Assembly (NCBI RefSeq): GCF_014873535.1
Contig: NZ_JADBEF010000002.1
Coordinates: 1-64,000, forward strand
Length of the DNA: 64,000 nt
Reading direction: 5' to 3'
Source of the DNA: Nonomuraea africana
Lineage (GTDB): Bacteria; Actinomycetota; Actinomycetes; Streptosporangiales; Streptosporangiaceae
Position numbers and translations under genes: made by a program. Below, in pieces: positions 45,991-56,088 of this stretch. The notes under the pieces are model-generated. The model worked only from the letters and a program-made list of their open reading frames with translations, was not told where the DNA came from and did no database searches. Numbering within the stretch: position 1 is the first letter of the stretch; the number at the start of each line of letters is the position of its first letter.

Positions 45991-48900
45991 GTGGACGAGC
46001 TGGGCGAAGGGATCGACGGCGGCCGGATCGATATCAAGGTCGTCGCTGATCTGTCAGAGGTCACTGAGGCGCGGCTGCAGCGCGAGGTGGACCGGCGGAC
46101 GCGTGCGGTCAAGGCGAAGCTGCAGGCCGAGATTGACGCGCGACGGGTCCAGGCGGAGGCGTCGGCGGCGGCGCGGGTCGCCGAGCGGGAGACGCAGGTA
46201 CGACTGCGGGCGACTGTTGATCGGGCCGGGCTGAGGCGCGATCTCGACGATGTCGGCCGCGGCGATGTGCGTGTCCGGGTCACGGCCGAGGTGGATCGTG
46301 GGCGGCTGCGCGACGACATGGACGCGGCGGCGCGGGACGCGGCCGCGACGGTGTCGGTGGGCGCCGACACCCGGCCCGCCGATGACGAGGTCGACCGGTT
46401 CCGTGGTGAGCAGCAGGACCAGCCGATCCGGCTTCCGTTCCAGATCGACATGCCGGACATGTCGCGGGTCGGCGACGTGCTGGCCAAGCTGGCGATCGCT
46501 CCCGCTGTCGCGGCCGGTGTGGGGTTCCTGGTGGGCACGGTCGGCCAGTTGACGGGTGGCCTGTTCGCTCTGGTCGCGGCCGCCGGGCAGGCAGGCGGGG
46601 CGCTGGCCGTACTCCCTGCTGCTGCCGGGGTGGCCGCGCAGGGCCTGGCTGGGCTGATGGTCGGGTTGACCGGTGTCGGCACAGCGTTGGGCGCGCTTTC
46701 GCAGGCCGACCAGGCAGCGGGCGCGTCAGCGGGGTCGGCGGCGGCGGCGCGTGAGGCGGCTGCGGCTCGGGTCGAGCAGGCGGCCGAGCGGATCAAGCAG
46801 GCTGAGCGTCGGGTGCGTGACACCCGCGAGGCGACCGTGGACGCCAACCGCGCGGTGCGAGACGCCGAGGAGCGGGTGCGGCAGGCGGTCGAGTCCGTTC
46901 AGGAGGCGCGGGAGAACTCCGGCAGGGTCGCCCAGGCGGTCTCGGACGCGGCCGCCAGGTCGTCGCAGCGGATCGCCGACGCCGAGCGCTCCTACGCCAC
47001 GGCGGTGAAGGCGTCGCAACGCGCTCAGGAAGGTCTGAACGAGGCCCGCCGGGCGGCAAAGGAGCGACTCGAAGACTTGGCCCTGGCGGTCAAGGGCGGG
47101 GCGCTGGATGAGGAGTCGGCGCAGATCGGCATCGAGCGGGCCAAGGAGCGCCTGCAGAAGGTGATGGCCGACCCGTTCGCGTCCGACCTGGACAAACGCG
47201 AAGCGGATCTTGCGTTCCGGCAGGCGTTGCAGCGACTGGACGAGGTCAAGGAACGCAACGGCGACCTGAAGGAGGAGAAGGCCGACGCCGACGCCCGCGG
47301 CGTCGAGGGGTCCAAGGAGGTGCAGGCCGCTCAGGAGCAGCTCGCGGCCGCCCAGGAGCGGATCTTGGACGCGGAGCGCGCCATCGGTGAGGCGCGTAAG
47401 GAAGCCGCCCGGCAGGCCGAGGACGGGGCTCGCCGGATCGAGGCGGCCGACGAGGCGATCATCGAAGCCAAGCGGCGGGTGCGGGACGCCGAGGAGGCGT
47501 TGGAGCGGTCGCGCCGGTCTCGCCGCAACGCGGGAGAGGCGGCGCAGGACGCGCGCGCCGAGCTGGAGAAGGCGAAGAAGGAGCAGGCGGCCGCCAAGAA
47601 GGCCGCCGCTCAGCCCGTCTCCGGCGGGGGCGGCGGCGGCCGGGATCCGGTCGCTGAGGCGTTGGCCAAGCTGACGCCCTCGATGCGGGCGTTCGTGCTG
47701 TACCTGCACACCCAGGTGCGTCCGGCTCTCACCAGAATCCGGGAGGACACTCAGGAGGCGCTCGCGCCCGGCCTGCAGGCGGGCGTGCGGGCCGCGATGC
47801 CGGTGCTGGCCACGCTGCGCGGCAACCTCGCCATCACCGGCTCCACGCTCGGCGACATCGCCGAGGAGTTCGGCGAGTTCTTCGGCGGCAAGGCTTTCAA
47901 CGCGGACCTGACGCAGATCATGGGCCGCAACAACCAGGCGCTCGGCCTGTTCGGCAAGGCCGGGGTGAGCGCTTTCAAGGGCCTCACCGACGTGTTCGTG
48001 GTGCTGTCGCCGTTCGTCGTCAAGTTCGCTGACCTCGTCGCGGACGGCGCCGACCGGTTCGCCGACCTGATGGGGGCCAACCGCGAGAGCGGCGCCATGG
48101 AGGACTTCTTCGAACGCGCGTGGGAGTCGGCGTCGAAGCTGTGGCGGATCGTCAAGAACGTCGCCTCCGGCTTGCTGTCGCTCGGCAAGGCGGCAGCCCC
48201 GTCCGGCGGCACCCTGCTGGAGGACCTGGCCCAAGGCGCGGAACAGTTCGCGAAGTGGGCGGCCGACCCGGCGACGCAGGAGAAGGCGCGCGCCTTCTTC
48301 GACGGGCTCATCCCGGTGATGCGGGAGCTGGGCGGGCTGCTGAAGGATCTGGGCGGGCTGGCCAAGACGTTCACCCTCGGCCTCGACCCCGGCACGCTGG
48401 AGGCGGTGCTCGGCGTCCTGCGCTGGATCGTCCAGGCGCTCGAGGGGCTGGCCGGCACGGAGGTCGGTGCGGCCCTGCTCACCATCGTCGGGCCGCTCGC
48501 CGCGCTGCTCCTGATCGTCGCCAAGTTCGCTGGGCTCGGCAACGCCATCAAGCTGCTCGGCCTGGCGGCGAAGGGCATCGGGCTGCTGGCCAAGGCGCCG
48601 CTCGGCGCCATCAAGGCCGGGATGGGCGCGGCCGACTTCGTCGGCGGGCTCGGCGGGCAGGGCAGAACCGGGAAGGACGGCGAGAAGACCGGGGCGTCTA
48701 AGGCGGGGGCGGCTGTCGCCGGCACTGCGGCCGCGCTCGCCGAAGGGTTCGGTTCCAAGCTCAAGGGCGTCCTGTCCAAGATCAACCTGTCCGGGGCGTT
48801 CCAGAAGATCAACCCGGCCAGCCTGATCGGCACGGTCACGTCGAAGATCAACCCGACGTCGTGGTTCTCGAAGATCAACCCGTCGAGCCTGGTCTCGCCC

Positions 48901-50694
48901 GGGAAGGGAGCGGCGGGCGCGGGCGCGAAGGTGGGCGGCGCGGTTGCCGCCGGTGCAGGCGCGGTCGCGGACTTCGCCAAGGACGGCGGCGCGAAGGTCG
49001 CCCAGTACGGCAAGGCCGCCGCGACGGCGGCCGCCGACGTCGGCAAGCTCGCGCTCGCCTACGGCTCGGTCGCCCTGCAGGCCGGTGCGGCGCAAACCAA
49101 GCAGCTGTTGGCGGCCACCGCGGCCGGTGTGGTGAAGGTGGCGACGGCGGCGTGGACGGGCGTGCAGTGGCTGCTCAACGCCGCCTTGAACGCGAACCCG
49201 ATCGGGATCATCGTGCTGGCGATCGCTGCGCTCGTGGCGGGCGCCATCTGGGCCTACAACAACATCGAGTGGTTCCGCAACGGGGTGGACGCGGCATGGA
49301 AGGCCATCTCGACGGCGGTGCAGTGGGCGTGGAACAGCGTCATCAAACCTGCCCTGACGGCGCTGTGGGGCTACATCAAGAACACCCTGTGGCCGGTCCT
49401 GCAGCAGTTCTGGACGGCGCTGATCAAGCCGACGTGGGAAAACATCTCCAAGGCGATCAAGGCGGCGTGGGACGGCGTCATCAAGCCCGCCCTGTCCGCT
49501 TTGTGGGGGTTCATCAAGAACACGCTCGGTCCGGCCATGGCGTGGCTGTGGAACAACGCGATCAAGCCCGCGTGGGACGGCATCAGCAAGGCCATCGACT
49601 TCGCCTGGAACAAGCTCATCAAGCCGGGCCTGTCGGCGTTTTGGACGTTCATCACCAAGACGCTGCCGGACGGCTTCAAGTCGGGTGTCGCATTCATCGG
49701 CAAGATCTGGGACGGGCTGAAGGAGATCGCGAAGGCGCCGATCAAGTTCGTGGTCGAGACGATCTACAACAACGGCATCCGCGCCGCTTGGAACTGGATC
49801 GCCAAGAAGGTCGGCTTGGGCGAACTACCCAAGGTGAGTCTCGGCTTCGCGCGGGGCGGTATCGTGCCCGGCGGCTCCTACGGCGTGCTGCCTGGGTACG
49901 CGCCCGGCCGCGACACCATGCTCGCCGCAGTCTCGCCTGGAGAGGCGTGGCTGAGGCCGGAGGCGGCGCGCTGGCTCGGCGCCGGTTGGATCGGCGCTGT
50001 CAACGACTCCGCCCGCCGGGGCAGGCTGCCGCGCTTCGAGAAGGGCGGCACCGTCAAGAAGGGCAGCGGCGGCGACTCGTGGACCGAATGGTTCAAGAAG
50101 GGTGCCGCCTACCTGGCCGAGAAGACGCTGCAGCCGCTGAAGGCGCTCGCCGTCTCCGGCGCGGGCACGAAGACCGGCTGGCAGCAGATGGTCGGCCGGA
50201 TCCCCGCCGGGCTGATCGACGGAGTCATCAGCTGGTTGCGCGCCAACGCCCCGGCCCCGAAGGCGCCCAGCAAGGGCGGCGGAAGCAAGCCCCGGACGGC
50301 GTACGCGATGGGCGGCATCGTCCCTGGCGGCTCCTACGGGGTGCTGCCTGGGTATGCGCCCGGCCGGGACACGATGCTCGCCGCGGTCTCCCCCGGTGAG
50401 GCGTGGCTGAGGCCGGAGGCTGCTCGCTGGCTCGGCTCGGGCTGGATCGGCGCCATCAACGACGCCGCTCGTCGGGGCCGGCTCGACCACTACGCCAACG
50501 GCGGCATCGTCGGCACCAGCTCGGCCGACCTGTACCGCGCCTCCCGGTCGGCGAGCCGGGCCCGGCCCGCCGATCAGCAGCAGGCCGGGAGCAGCAGCGG
50601 CAGCGCGACGGTGATCATCAACCCGCAGCCGGGCCAGGACGAGATCTCGATCGGCAACCAGGCCGCGCGCCGCCTAGGCGCTCTGATCAGGTAA
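45991..50694 (+). CDS. Tape measure protein
   Basis: 1567 residues from GTG 45991 (GGGGGGTGGGGC upstream). N-terminal coiled coil (about 20-120), hydrophobic Gly/Ala-rich spans (about 165-240), and a very long coiled coil (about 245-545: EAAAARVEQAAERIKQAERRV, and so on). A second hydrophobic region lies at about 1040-1090. A run of tryptophan-rich units (AAWDGVIKPALSALWGFIKNTL-like, about 1095-1260) and two near-identical 60-residue blocks (GGIVPGGSYGVLPGYAPG...) follow at about 1288 and 1442. It sets tail length and may reach the cell membrane on injection. A 789-residue antisense frame over it is a shadow. Confidence 0.93.
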   Translation: MDELGEGIDGGRIDIKVVADLSEVTEARLQREVDRRTRAVKAKLQAEIDARRVQAEASAAARVAERETQVRLRATVDRAGLRRDLDDVGRGDVRVRVTAEVDRGRLRDDMDAAARDAAATVSVGADTRPADDEVDRFRGEQQDQPIRLPFQIDMPDMSRVGDVLAKLAIAPAVAAGVGFLVGTVGQLTGGLFALVAAAGQAGGALAVLPAAAGVAAQGLAGLMVGLTGVGTALGALSQADQAAGASAGSAAAAREAAAARVEQAAERIKQAERRVRDTREATVDANRAVRDAEERVRQAVESVQEARENSGRVAQAVSDAAARSSQRIADAERSYATAVKASQRAQEGLNEARRAAKERLEDLALAVKGGALDEESAQIGIERAKERLQKVMADPFASDLDKREADLAFRQALQRLDEVKERNGDLKEEKADADARGVEGSKEVQAAQEQLAAAQERILDAERAIGEARKEAARQAEDGARRIEAADEAIIEAKRRVRDAEEALERSRRSRRNAGEAAQDARAELEKAKKEQAAAKKAAAQPVSGGGGGGRDPVAEALAKLTPSMRAFVLYLHTQVRPALTRIREDTQEALAPGLQAGVRAAMPVLATLRGNLAITGSTLGDIAEEFGEFFGGKAFNADLTQIMGRNNQALGLFGKAGVSAFKGLTDVFVVLSPFVVKFADLVADGADRFADLMGANRESGAMEDFFERAWESASKLWRIVKNVASGLLSLGKAAAPSGGTLLEDLAQGAEQFAKWAADPATQEKARAFFDGLIPVMRELGGLLKDLGGLAKTFTLGLDPGTLEAVLGVLRWIVQALEGLAGTEVGAALLTIVGPLAALLLIVAKFAGLGNAIKLLGLAAKGIGLLAKAPLGAIKAGMGAADFVGGLGGQGRTGKDGEKTGASKAGAAVAGTAAALAEGFGSKLKGVLSKINLSGAFQKINPASLIGTVTSKINPTSWFSKINPSSLVSPGKGAAGAGAKVGGAVAAGAGAVADFAKDGGAKVAQYGKAAATAAADVGKLALAYGSVALQAGAAQTKQLLAATAAGVVKVATAAWTGVQWLLNAALNANPIGIIVLAIAALVAGAIWAYNNIEWFRNGVDAAWKAISTAVQWAWNSVIKPALTALWGYIKNTLWPVLQQFWTALIKPTWENISKAIKAAWDGVIKPALSALWGFIKNTLGPAMAWLWNNAIKPAWDGISKAIDFAWNKLIKPGLSAFWTFITKTLPDGFKSGVAFIGKIWDGLKEIAKAPIKFVVETIYNNGIRAAWNWIAKKVGLGELPKVSLGFARGGIVPGGSYGVLPGYAPGRDTMLAAVSPGEAWLRPEAARWLGAGWIGAVNDSARRGRLPRFEKGGTVKKGSGGDSWTEWFKKGAAYLAEKTLQPLKALAVSGAGTKTGWQQMVGRIPAGLIDGVISWLRANAPAPKAPSKGGGSKPRTAYAMGGIVPGGSYGVLPGYAPGRDTMLAAVSPGEAWLRPEAARWLGSGWIGAINDAARRGRLDHYANGGIVGTSSADLYRASRSASRARPADQQQAGSSSGSATVIINPQPGQDEISIGNQAARRLGALIR

Positions 50695-50705
50695 AGGGGA
50701 TCATC

Positions 50706-52967
50706 TTGGGAGTCATCAGCCAGGCCTACACCTTCGCGTCCTCGTCATCGACGACGACGAGTCTCACTTTCCCCGCAGCACAGGCCGGCCATCGCATCGT
50801 CGTGCTGGCCGCCGCGTTCAACACGCCCACGATGCTCACCTCCGGGTACGTCAAGCACGCGGCGGCGGACGGCTACGACCATGTCCACATCTATTCAAAG
50901 GTCGCGACCGGCGGCGAGACCCGCGTCGAGGTGTCTATGGGCACCGCCAGCGACGGCATGGTCCTTTTCTTGCAGGTCCGCGATGACTGCCGTGAGGTGC
51001 TGTTCGCGACCAGCGGCGATGCGTCCTCGGCGGCCACCACGATCAGCTGCACGCCGGTCAACGTGCCTGCCGGGATTGGGGTGGTGTTCGGCGTCTTCGA
51101 GCGGACCGGCAGGCTGTCTGTCACTCCCAATTGGTGGGAGCCGACCATGGCTGAGAACGACGTCAGCCAGGGCGGGTTCTCCACCCTGCAGAACGTCGCC
51201 CAGTTCTATGTGGGCGTGATGCCCTCGCCCGGCATGACGACGTTCCGCAGCAACCTGAACGGCGCGGGGTATGCGCAGGCGGCGTTCGTCGGGTTCGGCG
51301 TCACCGACGTGGTCGCCCCGACTCCGCCGCCGAACCTGCGCGCCACCACCGTGACCAACACCGCGGTGACGATCGGGTGGGATGCGGCCAGCGATGACAA
51401 GGGCGTCACTGGGTACGGCCTCTACGTCGACGGGGTGAAGAAGGGCGGCGACCAGAGCACGCTCACCTACACCTTCACCGGCCTGACCATGGGCAAGACG
51501 TACGCGCTCAGCGTCGACGCCCGCGACGCCGCCGGGAACCGGTCGCCCAAAAGCACGATCAGCGTCGTCGCGGTCACTGACACCACCCCGCCCACGACGC
51601 CCGCCAACCTGCGGGTGGCCGCCCTCGCCCACACCAGCGCCACCATCGCGTGGGACCCCTCCACCGACGACGTCGGCCTGACCGGGTACGGCATCTACCT
51701 CGACGGGGTGAAGAAGGGCGGCGACCAGCCCGACCTTGAACACACCTTCACCGGCCTGCCCCGCGGCAGCAGCCACACGGCCGGGGTGGACGCGGTCGAC
51801 GCCAGCGGCAACCGGTCCACGCTCGCGGCCGTCGACTTCGTCACGCTGGCCGACACGCTGCCCTCGGCGCCGCCCGGTCTGACCGCGACTCCAGGCGTCG
51901 ACCAGATCACCCTGGCGTGGCAGGCCGCCACCGACGATCTGGGGATCGCCCGCTACGAGGTCCTGCTCGACGGCGAGGTCACTGCCGCCACCGGCACGCT
52001 CGGATACGTCATCGAGGGCCTGGATCCGTCCACCGTCTACCAGGTCGGGGTGCGGGCCGTCGACGACGGCGGCGGCCGCGGACCGCTCGTCGAAGTGGAG
52101 GCGTTCACGCTGGCGGCCGACTGGGAGCCGCTCGCGACACCCGTCTACCGGCTGGAGGGGTGGACCGGTAACGCCCGGGACCGCTTCGGCGTGGACTGGG
52201 TTGTTCAGCGAGAGGAAGGCTGGTCGTCCTCGGCGCAGGTGCTTGCGCTGGACGCCGAGTCGGACTCGAGCGACGGCGGTTTCTCCGGCCCCGGCACCTA
52301 CGGCGGCCGCCTGATCACGCTGGAGGGGACGGCGGTCGCCTCCTCGCGGCGGGAGATGCTCGCGGCGCAGGAGCGGATGACGGCCGTGCTGTACCCCCAC
52401 CAGTTGGGGACGCTGCGGGTCCAGGAGGACAGGTCGACGCGGCAGGCTCGGGTACGGCTGGACGGCGCGGTGGAGATCTCCGACCGTGGCCAACTCGCCT
52501 TCGGGTGGGTGGTGACGTTGAAGGCGCCCGATCCGCGCCGTACCGCTGTGCGGCCGATCTACGACGAGGTGGCCGTGCCGGTGCTGCCGGGGTCGGCGTC
52601 GAGTGAGATCATCCTGGCGGGCGACTACCCGTGGATTCCGGCGCGGATCCGCATCTGGGGGCCCATCAAGGACTTCACGATCACGCACGAGCAGACCGGG
52701 CTGACCATCAAGTCGAAGCCGGGCACGAGCCTGCCCGCGGACTCCCGATACAGCCTCGACATCGATCTGGCGACGCGGCAGGTGTGGGCGTTCGTGCCGC
52801 CGGACGTGTGGCCGGAACCTCGGCCGGGCCGCGGCATGCTCGGCTCATTCCCTGCCCGGTTCGCGCTTCAGACAGGGGCGAACACGATCACGCTGGCCGG
52901 TCAGCCGGTCGCGGGCCAGACGGGCAGCCCGCGCATGGTGATCCAGGCGTGGGACGCCTGGAAGTAG
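50706..52967 (+). CDS. Distal tail (Dit)-like protein with three FN3 domains
   Basis: 753 residues from TTG 50706 (AAGGGG six nt upstream). A beta-sandwich head (about 1-200) precedes three fibronectin type III repeats (about 200-475: PPPNLRATTVTNTAVTIGWDAASDDKGVTGYGLYVDG and successors). The C-terminal Sipho_tail domain (YRLEGWTGNARDRFGVDWVV, LITLEGTAVASSRREMLAAQERM, RARVRLDGAVEISDRGQLAFGWVVTLKAPDPR) matches the Dit domain of the later gene 54060-56066. It forms the hexameric hub at the tail tip by family precedent. Confidence 0.85.
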   Translation: MGVISQAYTFASSSSTTTSLTFPAAQAGHRIVVLAAAFNTPTMLTSGYVKHAAADGYDHVHIYSKVATGGETRVEVSMGTASDGMVLFLQVRDDCREVLFATSGDASSAATTISCTPVNVPAGIGVVFGVFERTGRLSVTPNWWEPTMAENDVSQGGFSTLQNVAQFYVGVMPSPGMTTFRSNLNGAGYAQAAFVGFGVTDVVAPTPPPNLRATTVTNTAVTIGWDAASDDKGVTGYGLYVDGVKKGGDQSTLTYTFTGLTMGKTYALSVDARDAAGNRSPKSTISVVAVTDTTPPTTPANLRVAALAHTSATIAWDPSTDDVGLTGYGIYLDGVKKGGDQPDLEHTFTGLPRGSSHTAGVDAVDASGNRSTLAAVDFVTLADTLPSAPPGLTATPGVDQITLAWQAATDDLGIARYEVLLDGEVTAATGTLGYVIEGLDPSTVYQVGVRAVDDGGGRGPLVEVEAFTLAADWEPLATPVYRLEGWTGNARDRFGVDWVVQREEGWSSSAQVLALDAESDSSDGGFSGPGTYGGRLITLEGTAVASSRREMLAAQERMTAVLYPHQLGTLRVQEDRSTRQARVRLDGAVEISDRGQLAFGWVVTLKAPDPRRTAVRPIYDEVAVPVLPGSASSEIILAGDYPWIPARIRIWGPIKDFTITHEQTGLTIKSKPGTSLPADSRYSLDIDLATRQVWAFVPPDVWPEPRPGRGMLGSFPARFALQTGANTITLAGQPVAGQTGSPRMVIQAWDAWK

Positions 52968-52980
52968 CCGCCACAGTTCT

Positions 52981-53009
52981 GCGACGCAAACCAGGCGGGT
53001 CGGCATACT
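52981..53009 (+). promoter_or_regulatory. Class L promoter motif
   Basis: GCGACGCAAACC (52981-52992) with a CATACT box at positions 24-29, two bases later than in the tight copies. It precedes 53047. Confidence 0.45.
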
Positions 53010-53046
53010 CCGGCCCGTCACACCCAGCCGCTTCACAGGGGGATTC

Positions 53047-53528
53047 ATGGGCAAGTACACCGCTGTCGCCGACGATGTCGCATCCGGCACCGCGCTGAAG
53101 ACCATCCTGCAGATCGCCAACCCGGCCGCCAACCCGGCCTCGCACCGGATCGCCGTCTACGGCTACCGGATCTCCTACCGGGCACCAACAGCGCCGCCCA
53201 GCCGGTCCGCACGCTGATCGCCCGGCAGACCGCGGCGGGCGGCGGCGGCGCCAGCGTGCCCGTCGCGGTCCCCGTCGCCAAGCTGGACCCGACGAACCCG
53301 GACTCGACCATCACCGCAGTCAAGGGCCCTGCCGCGGCATGGACCACGGAGCCGACGCTGGGCGAGGTGCTGTCCGCGCAGCGGCTGCACCCGCAGACGG
53401 GGATGGGGGAGTTCATCCCGCTCGGGGACGAGCTGATCGTCGCGCCCGGCGGGTGGCTGGCCGTCGTGGTGGTCGCGGCCGCCACCGTGGACGTGACCGC
53501 GCAGCTGTACTGGCGTGAGGGCCACTGA
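53047..53528 (+). pseudogene. Tail-cluster gene with a -1 frame discontinuity
   Basis: ATG 53047 opens MGKYTAVADDVASGTALKTI and the frame ends at 53215-53217. At 53179-53183 the sense moves to the -1 frame, giving GTNSAAQPVRTLIARQTAAGGGG and on to 53528, so that one re-read base (G53181) or one missing base would make a 160-residue beta-type protein. The following gene starts at the very stop (TGATG), which supports that the 53528 stop is the real end. It may be sequencing error, decay or a second programmed frameshift; no strong slippery heptamer is visible. Confidence 0.6.
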
Positions 53529-53995
53529 TGGCTGAGCTGATCGAGAACTTCGACGACACCACGTATGTGGTGCCCATCACCGGCACCTGGGAGTGGACGT
53601 CCACGTCGCCCAGAGCGGGAGCCGGGTGTTTCCGCAGCGGCACCATCGGCCACAGCGCGTCGACGGACGCGACCGTGACCGCGCCGACCGGGGCGTCGAA
53701 GGTGAAGTTCTGGTACCGGGTGTCGTCGGAAGCCAGCTACGACTTCTTCCGCTTCCTCATCAACGGGGTCGAGAAGACCGAGGTGGCGGCCGCTGGTGCC
53801 GTGAGCTGGACAGAGTCGCCCGAGTTCCCGGTCGCGCCGGGCGACACGCTGACCTTCCGCTACTCCAAGGACAGCTCGAACGCGACGGGCGAGGATGCGG
53901 CGTTCATCGACGATTTGACGTTCACCGTGGATGGCCGGCCGATGCTGCCCAGATTCACCTACGCGGCAGCGGTTGCTCGCGCGTCGCGCTGGTGA
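53528..53995 (+). CDS. Tail-associated beta-sandwich protein
   Basis: 155 residues from ATG 53528, overlapping the upstream stop. Pattern of a carbohydrate-binding-like jelly roll: LIENFDDTTYVVPITGTWEW, WYRVSSEASYDFFRFLINGVEKTEVA, VAPGDTLTFRYSKDSSNATGEDAAFIDDLTFTV. This fold is common in accessory proteins that decorate tails of actinophages. Probably binds cell-wall carbohydrate. Confidence 0.7.
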   Translation: MAELIENFDDTTYVVPITGTWEWTSTSPRAGAGCFRSGTIGHSASTDATVTAPTGASKVKFWYRVSSEASYDFFRFLINGVEKTEVAAAGAVSWTESPEFPVAPGDTLTFRYSKDSSNATGEDAAFIDDLTFTVDGRPMLPRFTYAAAVARASRW

Positions 53996-54059
53996 GCCGC
54001 AACCCCCTCACCCCCCTTCCCGTTCGTACAGCCTGCCCCGAATGGTGAGGTGACCTGTC

Positions 54060-56066
54060 ATGGCTCGCTACGGCCGCGCTTACCCGGCGCCGTCCAGGAG
54101 GATCGCGGCGCCGCTGTCGACGCTGCCGCCGCCGCCGGTGGATGTCCGGGTGACTGCGCTCGCGCCGAACGAGGTGTCGATCGCCTGGGATCCGCCCGAG
54201 GCCGGGGCGCTCGGGTTCGGTATCTATCTGGATGGCGTCAAGCAGGGCGACGACCAGACGGCCACCGTCGCCACCCTGGCCGGGCTGGTGGAGGGCCGCA
54301 CCTACCTGATCGAGGTGGACTCGCTCACCGACGACGGCCGCTCCGACCGCGTGCCGCTCGTGGTCACGACGCCGGACGTGACCGCGCCCACCGTCCCGGT
54401 CGGGCTGCGGTTCGTCACCGCGACCAGGACCAGCTTGACCGTGGCATGGGAGCCGTCCACCGACAACGTGTCCGTCGTCGGCTACAGCCTCTATCTCGAC
54501 GGCCAGCGCGTCGACAACGTCTCGGCCGACACCTTGGTCTATACCTACTATCAGCTGGCTGCAGGGACCAGCTACCTGGTGACCGTCGACGCGCTCGACC
54601 TGTCCGGGAACCGGTCGGCCGGCGCCATGTTGGACGTACAGACCGAGCGGGATCATCCTCCCTCGGCGCCGCCGAACCTGCGCGCCACCACCATCACCTA
54701 CACCTCGATCGCGGTCTCGTGGGACGAGGCCGCCGACGAGGACCCCGTCACCGGCTACGACGTCGCCATCGACGGCGAGCTGGTGGCCACCAACCAGCCG
54801 CAGCGCACCGCGGCCTTCTCCGGCCTGGTGGAGAACACCGAGCACACGGTGCGCGTGTGGGCCGTCGACGCGGTCGGACAGCGCACCTCGCGCCCGGCCG
54901 AACTGGTGGTGCGCACCCTCGATGACACCCCGCCCACCGCGCCCGTCTTCGCTGTGACGGTCGGCGAGGAAGCCATCACCGTCGCTTGGGAGGCGTCCTC
55001 CGACGATTTCGGAGTGTCCGGGTATCGGATCGACGTCGACGGGGAGCCGGCGTGGTCGACGCCGGGCGTCGACTACACGGTGGACGGGCCGGTGACGCGC
55101 CGCCACACGGTCACCAGCCTGGCCCCTGGGGCGAACTACCGGGTGCGGGTGGTGGCGTTGGACGCGCTCGGCCAGGAGTCGGCCGACAACACCGTGGTGG
55201 TGCCCATGCCGCCACTGCCGTTCCTGCCGATCTCCTCGCCGGTCTACCGGCTCGGCCCGTGGGCCGGCAACGCGCGCGACGAGTTCGGCGTCGACTGGGT
55301 GGTGGAGGACGCGTCCGGGTGGGCGTCGACTCCGCCGGTGCGGCCCGCCTCGACGGTGCTCGGCGGCGTCGATGGGGCGTGGTCGGGGGCGGGCCAGTAC
55401 GGCAGCCGCGTGATCACGCTGGAAGGCGTGGCGGTCGCCCCGTCGCAGGCGGCGATGCTGGCCGCCAAGCAGCGGCTGGTCGGCGTGCTGCATCCGCGTG
55501 ATGTGGGGGTGCTGCGGGTCGAGGATGCGTTGCGCACCCGCCGGGCGCGGGTGCGGCTGGTCGGCGATGTGGAGGCGGTCGACCGGGGGCCACTGGCGTT
55601 CTCGTGGTCGATCACGTTGCAGGCGTCCGACCCGCGCAGATACGCCGTCCATCCCGTGTCCGCATCCGCAGTGGTCGGCTCGCTGCCGGGGCAGGCGTCG
55701 CTGGCTCTGTCCCTGTCGGGCACTTACCCGCAGATCCCGGCCCGGCTGCGCCTGTACGGGCCGATCAAGGACTGGACGATCACGCACGAGGAGTCGGGAA
55801 CGGTGATGCGCGCGATGACCGGCGCCAGCCTTCCCCCCGATCCTCGCTACAGCCTCAGCTTCGACCTGGCCACCCGGCAGGTGCTCGCCCACGTGCCGCC
55901 CGACGTGTGGCCGGTGCCGCGGCCTGGCCGCTCAGCGGTGGCGCATCTGCCCGCCTGGTTCATGCTGCTGCCCGGCCTCAACACCCTCACCCTGTCCGGC
56001 CAGCCCCTGGCGGGCGCGTCAGGTCAGCCGCGGCTGGTGGTGGAGGCGTACGACGCCTGGGTGTAA
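54060..56066 (+). CDS. Second Dit-like tail protein with four FN3-type repeats
   Basis: 668 residues from ATG 54060 (GAGGTGA upstream). Four FN3-like repeats (about 25-390: TVPVGLRFVTATRTSLTVAWEPSTDNVSVVGYSLYLDG and relatives). The C-terminal Dit/Sipho_tail domain (SPVYRLGPWAGNARDEFGVDWVVEDASGW, RVITLEGVAVAPSQAAMLAAKQRL, LRLYGPIKDWTITHEESG, VPPDVWPVPRPGRS) is clearly paralogous to that of 50706-52967, with the same YDAWV/WDAWK ending. Two such hubs in one phage is uncommon. Confidence 0.85.
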   Translation: MARYGRAYPAPSRRIAAPLSTLPPPPVDVRVTALAPNEVSIAWDPPEAGALGFGIYLDGVKQGDDQTATVATLAGLVEGRTYLIEVDSLTDDGRSDRVPLVVTTPDVTAPTVPVGLRFVTATRTSLTVAWEPSTDNVSVVGYSLYLDGQRVDNVSADTLVYTYYQLAAGTSYLVTVDALDLSGNRSAGAMLDVQTERDHPPSAPPNLRATTITYTSIAVSWDEAADEDPVTGYDVAIDGELVATNQPQRTAAFSGLVENTEHTVRVWAVDAVGQRTSRPAELVVRTLDDTPPTAPVFAVTVGEEAITVAWEASSDDFGVSGYRIDVDGEPAWSTPGVDYTVDGPVTRRHTVTSLAPGANYRVRVVALDALGQESADNTVVVPMPPLPFLPISSPVYRLGPWAGNARDEFGVDWVVEDASGWASTPPVRPASTVLGGVDGAWSGAGQYGSRVITLEGVAVAPSQAAMLAAKQRLVGVLHPRDVGVLRVEDALRTRRARVRLVGDVEAVDRGPLAFSWSITLQASDPRRYAVHPVSASAVVGSLPGQASLALSLSGTYPQIPARLRLYGPIKDWTITHEESGTVMRAMTGASLPPDPRYSLSFDLATRQVLAHVPPDVWPVPRPGRSAVAHLPAWFMLLPGLNTLTLSGQPLAGASGQPRLVVEAYDAWV

Positions 56067-56088
56067 CCGCTCCCCTGGCCTGGACGAA

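Noticed and set aside
46726..49095. 789-residue minus-strand ORF over the tape measure gene
   Set aside because: Low-complexity Arg/Leu/Gly translation; it is the antisense of a long high-GC coiled-coil gene.
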